From Diadema setosum (Eukaryota; Echinodermata; Echinoidea; Diadematoida; Diadematidae): DNA of 64,000 bases. A program made the translations under genes and the position numbers. The stretch spans positions 9,486,371 to 9,550,370 of the forward strand of contig NC_092704.1 of assembly GCF_964275005.1 (NCBI RefSeq), written 5' to 3'. The notes below the pieces were generated by a model. It was not told where the DNA came from, searched no databases, and was given only the letters and a program-made list of their open reading frames with translations. Below are positions 1 to 10,690 of this stretch, piece after piece; the first letter of the stretch is position 1, and every line of letters starts with the position of its first letter.

Positions 1-423
1 GAAAACGTCTGCATATAGCGAGAATGCACATTAATCGGTATTGGCACTTACTTTAGCAGAACTTAAATGCACAGAGCACAAGTGCCAAAATGCTATAGAG
101 ATATAATCTGATCTTTGTTGCATCTTAATATGTATACTTTCAGGGGCCATCACAGGTGACTTATGGCTGTTTTTTTCCATAGTTTGTTTGTTTGTTTTTG
201 TGTGTGTATATTCTCGCTGTACACAAATTTGATTTCCAGGGTATTGGTACACTTTAAACAACACTGCACACTGGCACTAGTCCAACAGTCCCTGACCAGT
301 AAAAGTCGCTATTGGACCAGTAACGTTTTTAGAAATTGACTAGTAAAAGATGGAAACACTGGGTACATTTACTCCACAATAAAACTCTTCTGCACCCTTG
401 ACTGGTCCTGATGGTGCTCTTAC

Positions 424-1081
424 CTTTGTCTGCCAGTTATTTTGTGGCTGTCTTTGCATGCCACCCCGGCCCCTGGAGCCTCTTCCTTGGAATGCATTTT
501 GACCACGCCCAGCGCCTCTGTTTCCGCGCCCAGTGCCTCTGGTTCCGCGCCCAGCGCCTCTGTTTCCGCGATCAGTCCCCCTGTTCCACGCATTTGCCAT
601 CTCCGCAAACCAGTCCTCGGAAGCATCTTGGTCTCCAAATCCCCTCGTTCCACTCTCTCTGTTGCCGCCACGACCCCCCTGCCTGTTGCCCCCTCTCCCA
701 CCACCTTGCTGACGTCCACGTGACCATCCTTGCCCCCGAGATGATGCCCCATACGTTCCAAACCCCTGACTGCTGCCTGCATCATTCTGGCTGGTTGGCG
801 TAAACGTGTTGGACGCGCTCCAGTCAGCTCCTCCTCCCCCCATCCACTGACCTCCTCCCCCGCTCCCACCACCGCCGCCCGCCGCCTGCCTCCCGCTTTG
901 CCCCGGAAACCCCACATCATCTAGGGATACATCCTGATCCCAACCCTCTTTCTTTTGTCTCTGGTCTGTCCCCGGAGGTAAAAGAGAAGACCCTACGCTC
1001 TGCCCTGTCTGGTTTCCTGCCTGCATTGAAAAGCCGGTTCCCCAGCCTGCTGGAGCTTGGGACTGCATTTCTATCTCAGGT
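424..1081 (-). CDS. Exon of a Gly/Arg-rich (RGG) protein, probably RNA-binding
   Basis: Open minus-strand reading with strongly biased composition. The N-terminal part is Gln/Gly/Ser-rich, followed by a glycine run (GGGGGSGGGG) and an RGG-type tract with about ten R-G-N-R-G, G-R-G-T-R-G or GRGG motifs. Near the middle is an acidic/aromatic island (SEDWFAEMANAW). RGG tracts usually bind RNA and are targets of arginine methylation; that role is inferred from composition only. The reading reaches a good donor (AAAG/GTAAGAG) at 424/423, so the open frame beyond it down to 340 is probably intron. A possible acceptor (CTGTAG/ACCTGAG) lies just before 1081, which would make this an internal exon starting PEIEMQSQ; alternatively translation starts at the Met at 1068. 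The protein family was not recognised. Downstream exons lie left of the window edge. Confidence 0.6.
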
Positions 1082-2770
1082 CTACAGATATTCTCTTGTT
1101 AGTCAATGTATGAACGGTCCTGTCCCTTAGTCAAATGCAGCAGTGTTCAGACCACTTCCAAATTCCCTGCTATCTTTTTTTTTTTTTAATTCCCTCATCA
1201 ACACTGTACAGCTATTAACTGTTATACCAGTTCTTTCTTGCTCCCCTCCTTTTGCACGTTGCAGCCTCAAATCATCTGTTTAGAACTGCCGGTATCGCAA
1301 GCCGGGTCCCTGTATAGACAAAGGATATCATATATCAAATGAGATTACTTAACAAAATAAACAAGACAACCTACAATGAACATAACAGAAAAACAGTCAA
1401 AGCACTGTTCAAAACATTAACTTAAGCTTCAGATTGTTTATGTGCCTGCTTGCACATCATGTATTTGAATTAAACACTTTCGAATTTGACTTGTGGTATA
1501 AAAAAAAAAAAAAAAAAAAATAGCATGGGCAAAAGAAGGCATTTCAAGCACTAATTGTCCAGCGGTGTAGGAGCCTGGACATTTCTTTGACATTCTGTAT
1601 TTTAACCCGTTGTCTATGGGAACCAGGTGCTGCCTGTTTTGAGGCAATGGGAAATTGAGTTATCTTGGAAGCAACGGGTTAAAAAAGTATGAAACTCGAA
1701 ACTCTCAAAAAGGTTTCACCATCCCCCAAAATATCTCATTTTCTAGAATGTATCTTGATGACATGCATTCTCCGCTCTTCTTGTACTTGCAGTTTTACTT
1801 GATATTTCACTTGAATACAAGCTCCACATGCAATTATAAACATGGGCCCATTAATGTTAAACTGTGTACATACAACAGGCTAGTTGACCAAAAAAAGTCA
1901 ATTCCTATAATGCAACATCTACAATCATCATTCAACTGCAGAGCTCATACAATTGTACTTTGTAGACTAGGTCTAGATACTGTAGTTAATCAGGCGTGGT
2001 ATAACAAGTAATCTTTCACTTGTCACTTGTCACCACTCCATTCACTGATGTTTTATTTCATCAGTACATCATGCCAGTGTACATACATTGTAGTGACACT
2101 GCTACTGTGGTACGGTACCCTACATTGTACAGTATTGTACCGTATACTTCCCTAGACTACATTATTGTAGAACTTTTCACACATCAGGGTGGTGAGAAAC
2201 ACCTCCCTGCACACATAAAGCATCTAAAAGACCACATCTTTTTGATAGCCTGACCACACCCTGCACGACTTCTGTACAGCAACAGGGCTGTGTATACATT
2301 GTACATTGTATCAAGGAGTTATAACTCCTTGATTGTATTGAAAGTTTTTTAAGTATTGTACTACCATGTAGAAATCGGAAACCAAATGCATGTACACGTG
2401 TAGACAGAAAAATCTGTCTGTGTGGGGGAGTTTGTTATCATTTTTTGACATTTATGCCTGACTTATGGCCCTCTCCTCCATAGGGGATTCCGTGAAGCCA
2501 GATGAAGTGTCTCCGAAACATATCCCCGATGACAAGAAGCAGGCCAATCTTTCGGTCAAGTACACATATGTACAATACACCTTCTCTTGCTTGAACAGGC
2601 AGAACTTTCTAAGTAAAATCATCAAAACTCCCAAGACTTTGCACCGAGATACAGTAGAGAGATACCTACTGCACTGGCACTGAAAAACGGGGCATTGTTT
2701 GAATGATTTGTAAGCCTAAAAAACTAACACTGATCGACACAGTACAGTACATTTTAATGATAATATTAAG
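1082..2770. other. No gene recognised
   Basis: The stretch is AT-rich, with a poly-A/T run at 1501-1520. Open readings at 1655-2011, 2020-2253 and 2465-2683 show no family motif and no coding-like composition. It may include upstream introns of the RGG gene. Confidence 0.4.
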
Positions 2771-2774
2771 ACTA

Positions 2775-3597
2775 TATAGTTGGGCCTAGGGAGTACTACT
2801 CACTGACCACTTTTTGAACATATACCTTCTATCTTAGAAAATTTCCCTCAGTTTCACCTTAAATTCATTTCACTCAAGGCAGAATTCTCAGCGACAACTA
2901 CAAGTGATATTTTTTACTGTACACCTGTGGAAGCTCATCATTTTAACTGACCAGCCATTCTCCCATTGATAAAGCACATACACATGTAAATCTAGCAAGC
3001 AAAGACGTGTTAAAAATACTTACAATTACAGTGTACATGTATTCCCGATCACTATGAGGATTTTGTTGAATTCTTTTTATTCCCTATTTCCTCAGGTTAA
3101 ACCTGCGCGCTGTAGATCCCGTTTCTCGAGATTGATTTGTATTCATCTTCGAATGTTCAAGTGCATTGCGCCCTGTCCTGTAAATTAACTTTGATTTTGA
3201 TGCAAGAAAACCATTGTGCAGACTTTAGACACATACAGATCTTTTAAATGTTAGCAGTGAGCTACAAATAGTAGTTGGACCTACACAATTGTAACATGTA
3301 CTACTCATTGACTACTTTTTGATTAAAAACCTTGTATCTTAGAAAATACATGTATCTCTCTGATTCACCTTAATTTCATTCCACTCAAGGCAGAAAATAC
3401 TGCAGATTCATATCATGGGCACTGATTGTTGATGCATTCCGTACGTGCGGAATTTTCGGCAATAAATGCAAGTGACATCCTTTACTGTGGACCAGCACAA
3501 GCTTATATCATTTCAACTGACCACCCATTCTCCATTGAAAAGCACGTAAATCCAGTGAATGGCAAAATAAGTGTTAGGGCCTATGTGTAATACCAGT
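2775..3597. repeat. Two diverged copies of an old interspersed repeat
   Basis: The segment from about 2775 and the one from about 3285 share ordered blocks: GTTGG(G/A)CCTA, TACTACTCA(C/T)TGAC, ATCTTAGAAAAT, CACTCAAGGCAGAA, CAAGTGA(T/C)AT, then TTTCAACTGACCA and CATTCTCC. A further relative lies at 5679-6600. The copies are clearly diverged, so the repeat is old. The second copy is cut by the DNA transposon that begins at 3599. Confidence 0.55.
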
Positions 3598-3598
3598 A

Positions 3599-5676
3599 CA
3601 GTGAAACCCCGTTATAACGAGGTCCGTGGGACCGGCGATATTACCTCGTTATAACCGGTACCTCGATATAACCGTACGCATCAAAAACAAAGAAAAACAT
3701 AAGCGCGACATCGGAATATACCCATCAATGAAAGAAACTTAAGAACATCCTTTGCGTTGTTATTACACAATTATGGATCATTATTATTGAGATAATAAAG
3801 GGAAATTATTTGTGAATTAGACGAAAAAGTAGGGGTTGAAATGAGATAATTCTTTATTGTAATTCTTGTTTGTTAATTTTTCCTAACACCAGCGCAAATA
3901 GAGTAAAATACAGGCGTTGTTTACCATAACTTGCGAGGTATTTTTACGCTGTTGGTGCCCAGCGGGAATGCGATGATTTCATGAATCATTTCGGCTGTAA
4001 TCTTGTAATTATGATCGTTGCGCTCGAAGGGATTAAAAATGCGTCCTTTATTTTCTTCCGAAAATCTCTTCGCGTTTTGTACATCCGTTCTTGAAAAATA
4101 TGCGACAGGATTGAATGTGGAAGGTTACGTTGTGATCCTTTTTTACGCAAATCTGTACCTCATAGACCATTCTGAAAGAAAGAAAAATCTTCATTGTGAA
4201 ATGCAGTGTTAAAATTGTGATAATGAACAAACCCAAATCTATTGAAACTAATAAATACGTTTGTTTTTTTTTCTGATTTAGGTTAACATGCGTTATTCAA
4301 CTATTTTTTACGCTACTGTCACCTGGCGAGATCGCGATAATTTCAGAGTAACATACACGCGTTGTTTACCGTTAACTTGAGAGGTATGTTACGCTGTTGG
4401 AGCCCAGCGGGAATTCGATAATTTCATGAATCATTTCGGCTGTAATTTTATACAATATATGATCGTTGCGTCCGACGGGATTAAAAATGCGTTCTTCATT
4501 TTCTTTCGAAAATCTCTTCGCGTTTTGTACATCCTTGAACTGTTAAATGCGTTTGTTTCTTTTTCGGAACACCGATTAAGTAGGTTAACATGCGTTATTC
4601 AACTATTTTTACGCTACTGTCGCACGGCGAGATCGCGATGATTTCATTAATCATTTCGGCTTTAATCATACACACTCATATTTAAATTATCATTTGTTAA
4701 ATGATAATGAACAAATCCAGATCTATTCAAATTAATAAATGCTCTTGTTTCTTTTTCTGAACACCGATTAAGTAGGTTAACAGGCGTTATTCAACTATTT
4801 TTACGCTACTGTCACCCGACGAGATCGCGATGCTTTCATTAATTATTTCGGCTTTAATCATACACACTCATATTTAAATTATCATTTGTTAAATGATAAT
4901 GAACAAATCCAGATCTATTCAAATTAATAAATGCGTTTGTTTCTTTTTCTGAACACCGATTAAGGAGGTTAACATGCGTTATTCAACTATTTTTACGCTA
5001 CTGTTACCCGACGGGATCGCGATGATTTCATTAATTATTTCGGCTTTAAATCATCCACACTCATATTTGCTAAGCAGCAAAAGAACTGGAAGTCGGAACC
5101 AAAAATGAAAAGGATATAATAATGAGTTGCACACGCATTCGAATTGTCCATTTTTGGCCACAAGTGTCGCTACATGAAAAGTTTTTGAATGCGTTATCTT
5201 TTTTTCTTTTTTTCTCCTCGTTGCGGTGTGGTCTGCCCTAATATCACGCACGTGTATCTCGCGGAAAAGAAAATCGAATGATTATGTTTAATGATTTAGT
5301 AGGAACATCGGAAGGCATCCCTGTGTCTTATTGCGTGATTTAGAAGAAAACATGGAAGGAACGGTTCTCTGCAAAACGGAAAAAGACGTGGATAGCGTGA
5401 ATTCGGTTTTCAGTGTTTCGTTTGTCGCGTGTTTGAAAGCGGCAATTTAGTCAAGAAATGGAACCTCGTTATATCCGATCAAATTGCTTATGTTTTTCTT
5501 TATCATGATGCACCGAAATTGTCCTCGTTATAACCGGAATCTCGTTATAGCCGAACTCGTTATAACCGATTCGTTCTGCCATAGGTTTACACGCAAAGGA
5601 AAATGGGACCGACGCGATCACCTCGTTATAAGCGGTTCCTCGTTATAACCGAACTCGTTATAATGGGGTTCAACTG
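3599..5676. mobile_element. pogo/Tigger-like (Tc1/mariner) non-autonomous DNA transposon
   Basis: The left end reads CAGTGAAACCCCGTTATAAC and the right end reads, inverted, CAGTTGAACCCCATTATAAC. Both are flanked by TA (3597-3598 and 5677-5678), the mariner-superfamily target duplication. CAGT plus CC(C)CGTTATAACGAG ends are typical of pogo/Tigger elements. Subterminal CTCGTTATAACCG words recur in both orientations at 3640-3680, 5460-5560 and 5620-5660. No transposase reading is seen, so it would depend on an enzyme supplied elsewhere. The interior is an expanded satellite (separate entry). Confidence 0.85.
3940..5060. repeat. Tandem repeats inside the pogo-like transposon, including a 192 bp period
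   Basis: GAACACCGATTAAG recurs at 4567, 4759 and 4951, an exact 192 bp period over about 2.5 copies. Each unit carries TTATTCAACTATTTTTACGC, GAGATCGCGATG and ATTAATAAATGC. Upstream, a larger unit occurs twice (about 3945-4090 and 4385-4535), marked by TTACGCTGTTGG, GCCCAGCGGGAAT, AATCATTTCGGCTGTAAT and TCTCTTCGCGTTTTGTACAT. Open readings here (4018-4212, 4426-4641) are by-products of the repeats. Confidence 0.8.
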
Positions 5677-5678
5677 TA

Positions 5679-6600
5679 GTCAGTATCGTTGGTCCTACTA
5701 TTCATCGACCACCTAATTTTTATCTGCCTGATAAGAATATTTAAGACTGAAATTCACCTTAAAATTTGACCTATGTGATTGAGAAAATCCAGCACTATCA
5801 AATGATGTTGTCCCCTTTTCAATTCGAAGTTTCAGTGCAAAATTATCGCCGTCGAACTCGAGTGCCCTCTTTTCAGCTCCTCGCGGTGCCGCTGCTTTTT
5901 TTAATTGACCGCTGTTTTTGTATTGACAAAGCACACAAACCGAGTTACAGTGTATATTGAACACCATGTTGTACGAAGCTTTTTAGAAAATGCATTGACA
6001 TTACATTAGGATTCGGTTAAAATATTAATTCAAAAATTTTGTCCTCGATTTACAAAACCATAACGAACAGTGAATTTTTGTTTTCCCACACATCCTCATC
6101 GACAGTCAAAGCCAATACATTTTTATGACGTGCTCTGCGCACGTGCAGTGCAGTGCAGTGCAGTGTGTACTAAGCGTTCTGTGTGCCAAAAACTATGCGG
6201 TCGGATTCAAAAAGGGTGGTCGATGTGTAAAGTAGAGCTACCATACTAATGACAATTTTCTTCGATTCTTTTCACTCCCGTGTCCTTAGCCCGACCAGAC
6301 GCGCGCTGTGAGAAGCATACACTATGTCACTACACTAGGCTAGCAAGGACTAGTGACTGGGCCGTGTATAGTTTATCATTTCCTCAGGTTACTTTAATAC
6401 CTGTGGGCAATGGTGGGCGTCCTCCAAATTTCTCTTGATTTGAAATTGTATTCATGTTCGAATGTTCCAACATATTGCGCCCCATCCCACGCATACTTTT
6501 TTAGTTAAATTATAAATATGCGAGAAAGCCATTGAGTGAGCTAATGAGGGTGGTCGATATAAAAGTAATTTTAGGTGGTCAATGTACAATGAGTAGATCC
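5679..6600. repeat. Diverged repeat on the far side of the transposon
   Basis: Blocks at 5690-5960 and 6385-6540 match the repeat at 2775-3597 in the same order. Shared words include GTTGG(A/T)CCTA, TTCACCTTAAA, TTGACAAAGCACA, CCTCAGGTTA, GTATTCAT(G/C)TTCGAATGTTC and ATTGCGCCC. This fits an older repeat later split by the insertion. A short GTGCA-type run (GTGCAGTGCAGTGCAGTG) sits near 6142. Confidence 0.45.
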
Positions 6601-7030
6601 CCTATGATGGCCCTAGACTACTACTACACTAAGGCTCTAGTAGTACAATGACTAATGTAGTTTCTTTAGAGAGTGGTGTACAAAGTGTAGATCTAACGTT
6701 AGACGCTAGTGTCTATAAACATACAACAATGTTCGAGTGATTGACATTAATCAAATCTAAGCTACCATGGTGTCACCGACTCAAAATTGACTGTCAGTGT
6801 CACTGACACCATGGACACAGCAGTGTCAGCATACTTACATGTAGCCCCGAGACCACACCATACAATTACTACGATATTTCGATTGACCGAATCAAGAAAA
6901 ATCATGAATTTGGACAGAACGAAATTTTACATGGTATAAACGGTATGAGTTATCAATAAGTGAACTTCACCTGTAGGTATTCAAATTGAAAATAATTCAC
7001 ATTTTCTAGTTGAATTTTTATGTCCAATAC
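6601..7030. other. No gene recognised
   Basis: AT-rich sequence. A GGTGTCACCGACTC / CACTGACACCATGG inverted pair at 6769-6812 could form a short imperfect hairpin. No other structure was seen. Confidence 0.35.
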
Positions 7031-7225
7031 CCTTATTTTTACTTGCACGGGTTCAACCACTTTTATTGTAAATATGTGGGTTATGATTATGGCACCTCTG
7101 CACCCTTGTTGACACACGGCAGGGATTGTTCATCCCGGTATAGCTTCAACGGAGCTGTAGTTTTGGGATTATTTCAACAAGTAACAGGTAACCACGTACG
7201 AAACACTAACAGTTGTAATAACCAA
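7031..7225 (+). repeat. Local duplication, copy 1 (partner 8318-8535)
   Basis: About 195 bp, from CCTTATTTTTACTTGCACGG to AGTTGTAATAACCAA, recurs 1.3 kb downstream in the same orientation with only a few substitutions. Copy 2 has about 20 bp extra after GTAAATA. The LINE fragment follows copy 1 directly but not copy 2, so the unit ends at a LINE junction. Confidence 0.8.
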
Positions 7226-7670
7226 CTGGAATACGCAGCTGAAGCATGGAATCCACACACTGTTACAACTTACAGCCATTTAAACTGATAAATGCACTTG
7301 AACTAGTCCAGAAAGCAGCGGCCCGTTTCGTGCATGGGGACTAGGATAGAAGAAGAACATCTTCCTCAGCCCTAGTTTCTGCCCTAGGCTGGCACACCCT
7401 TCATAACCGTCGACTTCTAGCACAGTGTGTCCTATTCCATAAAATTCATTATCAACTGGTTTGCATCCCACACCCACAAGTCATCACACCTGCAACTTAT
7501 ATTGGAAGACATGACCACCAACTCAAGTACACAGTACCCACAGCAACCATTGACCCCTACAAGTTTTCACTATTTCCAAGAGCAACAAGACTGTGGAACA
7601 GTTTGCCAGGCGCAGCTGTTCAACTCACCAACCCAACAGAATTCAGAGAGGCTGCACTCCAACTAGCCCG
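7226..7670 (+). mobile_element. LINE (CR1/L2/Jockey-like) ORF2 C-terminal fragment
   Basis: Forward-strand conceptual pieces match the conserved region after the reverse-transcriptase domain of non-LTR retrotransposons: LEYAAEAWNPHT, INALELVQKAAARFVHG, SALGWHTLHNRRLLAQC, LFHKIHYQLVCIPHP, YKFSLFPRATRLWNSLPG and FREAALQL. In intact elements these follow one another in one frame as an A(S/A)xxWxPHT block, then a QxxAARFV block, then an FPRTxxxWNSLP block. Here they are spread over frames with internal stops, so the copy is a 5'-truncated fossil with no RT core or endonuclease. Confidence 0.85.
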
Positions 7671-7931
7671 ACCAGACGCTGTTACGCTATGCGAAAACAG
7701 CGTCTGACGAGCGCGGCATGCAGCCTCAAAGTGAGGAACCTCAACACAACTACAAAACTTAGGAAAATGTATACTTTTCTCCTTTAAACAGAATACTTTA
7801 CTCACGTTAAATGCATGTTTCTATTACAGAAGAATAGTTCGCCACACTGGGTCCATGGAGACCACTTGCGATAAGTCCGTGGAACAAATAAATGACACTT
7901 TCTGGCGCAATTCCTGACCGTCGGTACGTCA

Positions 7932-7969
7932 CGACGTACCATGTACAGCGACTGGGCTGTGTATAGTTA
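7932..7969 (+). repeat. 38 bp direct repeat, copy 1 (copy 2 at 8220-8257)
   Basis: A 38 bp word beginning CGACGTACCATGTACAGCGA and ending GTGTATAGTTA is identical at 7932 and 8220, 288 bp apart. A looser relative (GACTGGGCCGTGTATAGTTTA) is near 6355. Confidence 0.85.
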
Positions 7970-8317
7970 GGCCTGGCGTGAAAGATTGTGTACCGTGCAG
8001 CCGTGTGGACATGCTGGATATGATGATCAATTTCGGTAAGTTTCATTGCGTACGGTACATTTGAATACTGATAGCATCAGATGTAGAGTAAATATTGAAA
8101 AGTATACTCGTTGAGTTTGAGGTGACAAAAATGATGTTAAGTATCAAAATTCAAAGCTATCGTAATACGATTACGTCGCTCTCCTAGTGGTTGGTGGTCG
8201 CGCGCGTACAGCCCTGTCGCGACGTACCATGTACAGCGACTGGGCTGTGTATAGTTACACTCCAACATATCATCATGATGCAGCCTTCTTCTGGTTCCAG
8301 TGTCCTTAAGGAGCCAA

Positions 8318-8535
8318 CCTTATTTTTACTTGCACGGGTTCAACCACTTTTAAAATTGTAAATAGACCTAACCTAGGCCTATGTGGGTTATGATTATGGC
8401 ACCTCTGCACCCTTGTTGACACACGGCAGGGATTGTTCATCCCGGTATAGCTTCAACGGAGCTGCAGTTTTGGGATTATTTCAACAAGTAACAAGTAACC
8501 ACGTACGAAACATTACTAACAGTTGTAATAACCAA
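8318..8535 (+). repeat. Local duplication, copy 2 (partner 7031-7225)
   Basis: Second copy of the unit described at 7031. It carries an extra AGACCTAACCTAGGCCT-type insert near 8365 and continues into unrelated sequence after AACCAA. Confidence 0.8.
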
Positions 8536-8977
8536 GTGACCTTACAAGTACATTCGCAGACGCCGCCACCAGCCCGATGAACACGCTTCGCGTCGCGTTC
8601 GGACTGCACACTGCACACTGGGAGTGGAGGCAATAAGAGCAAACCACATAGATCTAAATCATTCATAAAAAGGCTCCTCTACCTACGCCCATACCCTTTT
8701 ATTTAGACTGAAAGTGGTACCTTTTAGCTTACCAAGCAATTTTCCTTATTACAAGGTCTCTCAGGTGGGCTGAAAAATCTGCCGAACGCCTTGACGAGGA
8801 GATATGAAAGCCGGCGTGGCATTTAATTCGCAAAGACTCTCAACAGTCCCACATACTGAAAATCATGTTAGTGCTGGAGTGATATGGATAGCGTGTACTT
8901 TGACAAAACTGCGCGTGCGTATATTAATTTATTTCTACGAACGTTTAAATAGTATTTGTTGTCTCTCCCACTCAGCG

Positions 8978-9050
8978 GCCTCGTTAGCGCAGTAGGCAGC
9001 GCGTCAGTCTCATAATCTGAAGGTCGTGAGTTCGATCCTCACACGGGGCA
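8978..9050 (+). tRNA. tRNA-Met (CAT), elongator type
   Basis: A 73-nt cloverleaf without intron. Acceptor arms GCCTCGT and ACGGGGC pair with one T-G wobble, and the discriminator is A. The D arm contains AGCGCAGTAGGCAGCG (A box). The anticodon loop CTCATAA puts CAT at 9011-9013. GGTCGTGAG and GTTCGATCCTCAC give the TPsiC arm with a good B box. The sequence is nearly the same as the vertebrate elongator tRNA-Met. The initiator form is excluded by the normal TTCGA loop and the acceptor stem sequence. It decodes internal AUG codons and would be transcribed by RNA polymerase III. Confidence 0.97.
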
Positions 9051-9062
9051 GGCGGCTACAAC

Positions 9063-9089
9063 CTTTTTTTTTTTTTTTTTTTTTTTTTG
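9063..9089 (+). terminator. RNA polymerase III terminator (T run)
   Basis: A run of about 26 T starts 13 bases after the tRNA end. Four or more T on the coding strand is enough for Pol III termination, so this is a strong terminator for the tRNA-Met gene. Confidence 0.85.
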
Positions 9090-9224
9090 AATTAGTTACT
9101 CGTAAAGTAGAATTTTCGACAACACATTTATTACCCTTTATTTTAATACAGAAAACAAACTGCTGTTAGTCACGTCGTTCATTACGCACTTGTCAATGTA
9201 ATGACGCACCCTGCTACCCCCGGA

Positions 9225-9375
9225 CATGGGTGCGTCATTTCCTATTTGGTCAGTCAAATTTGTGACCCAGGTGTGCGTCATTTTCCCAGGTTTGTCCGTC
9301 AAATTTTTGACCGAGGGGTGCGTCAAAATCCCATCATGGTCAGTCCAATTTTTGACCAAGGAGTCCGTCATCAGG
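9225..9375 (+). repeat. About 45 bp tandem repeat, 3.3 copies
   Basis: GTGCGTCA-type words recur at 9230, 9273, 9318 and 9363 (last one GTCCGTCA), each followed by GGT(C/T)(A/T)GTC(A/C)(A/G)TCAAATTT and TGACC. The order TGACGCACC at 9200-9210 is the same word inverted. The open readings here are by-products. Confidence 0.75.
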
Positions 9376-9544
9376 ATTTTTGAAGATACACTATCTGATC
9401 TTTTTATTGAATTTGGATGAGATTTCTGCAGATATTATGACGGATGCCTCAAGGTAGGATCGATTCAGCTCTTTTTATCATAAGCAGACATGCACATGGT
9501 ATTTTTAAAATTTATTTTTTTAATGAGCAACAGCAGACTGATTT

Positions 9545-9745
9545 TGTTCAGGGGCGGATCTAGCTTTTTATAAAGGGGGGGGGGGGGTTGGGGCGGTATG
9601 CGAGGGAGCGTAGCGACCGAGCCCGAGCGAGCGGAACGAGCGAGGGGGGTGGGTGTGGGAGGGGGGTGTCCCACCCTCCCACAGTAGGGAGAATTTTTGA
9701 AAATCTGTGTGTGAAAATGGCGTTTTCTTGCATCTAAAACACCAC
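9545..9745 (+). repeat. GC-rich interspersed repeat (GAGCGAGCGGAACGAGCGAG type)
   Basis: Begins CAGGGGCGGATCTAGCTTTT, then a G run, GAGGGAGCGTAGCGACCGAG, GAGCGAGCGGAACGAGCGAG, a GTGTCCCACCCTCCCACAGT block and TAGGGAGAATTTTTGAAAAT. Related pieces are near 57100-57165 (GTGTCACCCCTCCCATGGTA, then GGGAGC and T-rich) and in the 50-51.6 kb array, so this is one loose family. Confidence 0.6.
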
Positions 9746-10471
9746 TATTTGTGGTATAGAGGTCATTGCCATAAATAGAAAAAAATAAAATTACAAAATA
9801 GTGTTATTGGATATGCTATTGGCTATGGTGGAGGGACCCGCACCGAACACAATCATAAATGATCATAGAGCGATTGTTTCGTCATGCTTGCAATGGACCA
9901 ATCATGAAGAAACGAAAATCGCTGCTATGATGTGTTTTTAGAAACAGAGAAGATGGAAGGCCTACCTGTACTGGTGCATGAACAAATCGTAAACAAAAAC
10001 ATCACACGGTTCATCGGATGCCAGTACGTATGGGCTATTAGGTTTCAGCTTTGAATCGTCATGATCGTGCGCCAGGATTTTCGTGGTTCAATATGTTTTG
10101 TTCAAAATCTATTGGCACCATGAAGATCTCAAATCATCAAAGCAACTAAGACTTGATGATGTCACTATCGACAGTATGAAAAGAACTTTTTAAAACCAAA
10201 ATCCTTTGAATGATGTGCATTTTTTGTGCTTTCCTTATAAAAACTGACCGACGAAGAAGCACGAGTCTGTTCTGACTCTTTCACCCAGCGAGAACAAACA
10301 CATGCATTTTCACTCTCATCGTCGAAAACTTATACGACTGGTACTGAAACGAAACTGAAACTTTTATAACTTGCGTATCAAAGTCAATAGTCTCTCTCTT
10401 ATTTTTAATCTCTCTCTCTGTCTTTTTCGTTGCTGATCGAAATTTTCGCCGACATCATCGTCGTCATCATC
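9746..10471. other. Upstream region of the GPCR; no gene seen
   Basis: No recognisable coding sequence. A pyrimidine-rich tract (TCTCTCTCTGTCTTTTTCG) lies at 10411-10429 just before the receptor start. No confident TATA box or initiator was identified. Confidence 0.35.
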
Positions 10472-10690
10472 ATGTTTGCCTACATGAATCCAGATCTCTT
10501 CGTAGCGTTGCTGTTTCTGTTCAGCGTTCTTGCGATCGTCCTCAACGGAGTCACGATGGCGGCAGTGCTGTGCTCGAAAACGTTGCGGAAGACCTCCAAT
10601 ATATTCACCTTCAACATAGCGCTCGCCGATTTCACCTCGTCCCTCGTGGTAGCCGTACAAAGATGGATGGAAATTTGGGCCGATATCTAT
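10472..10690 (+). CDS. GPCR exon 1 (residues 1-73; TM1-TM2)
   Basis: Encodes the short N-terminus, TM1, the first intracellular loop (CSKTLRKTSN) and TM2, ending ...WADIY before the donor GTGAGT at 10691. The next Met (residue 5) is an alternative start. Confidence 0.85.

Noticed and set aside
411-803. Forward-strand readings opposite the RGG exon
   Set aside because: They are antisense shadows of a Gly/Arg-rich frame (Pro/Ala/Cys-rich), without splice context.
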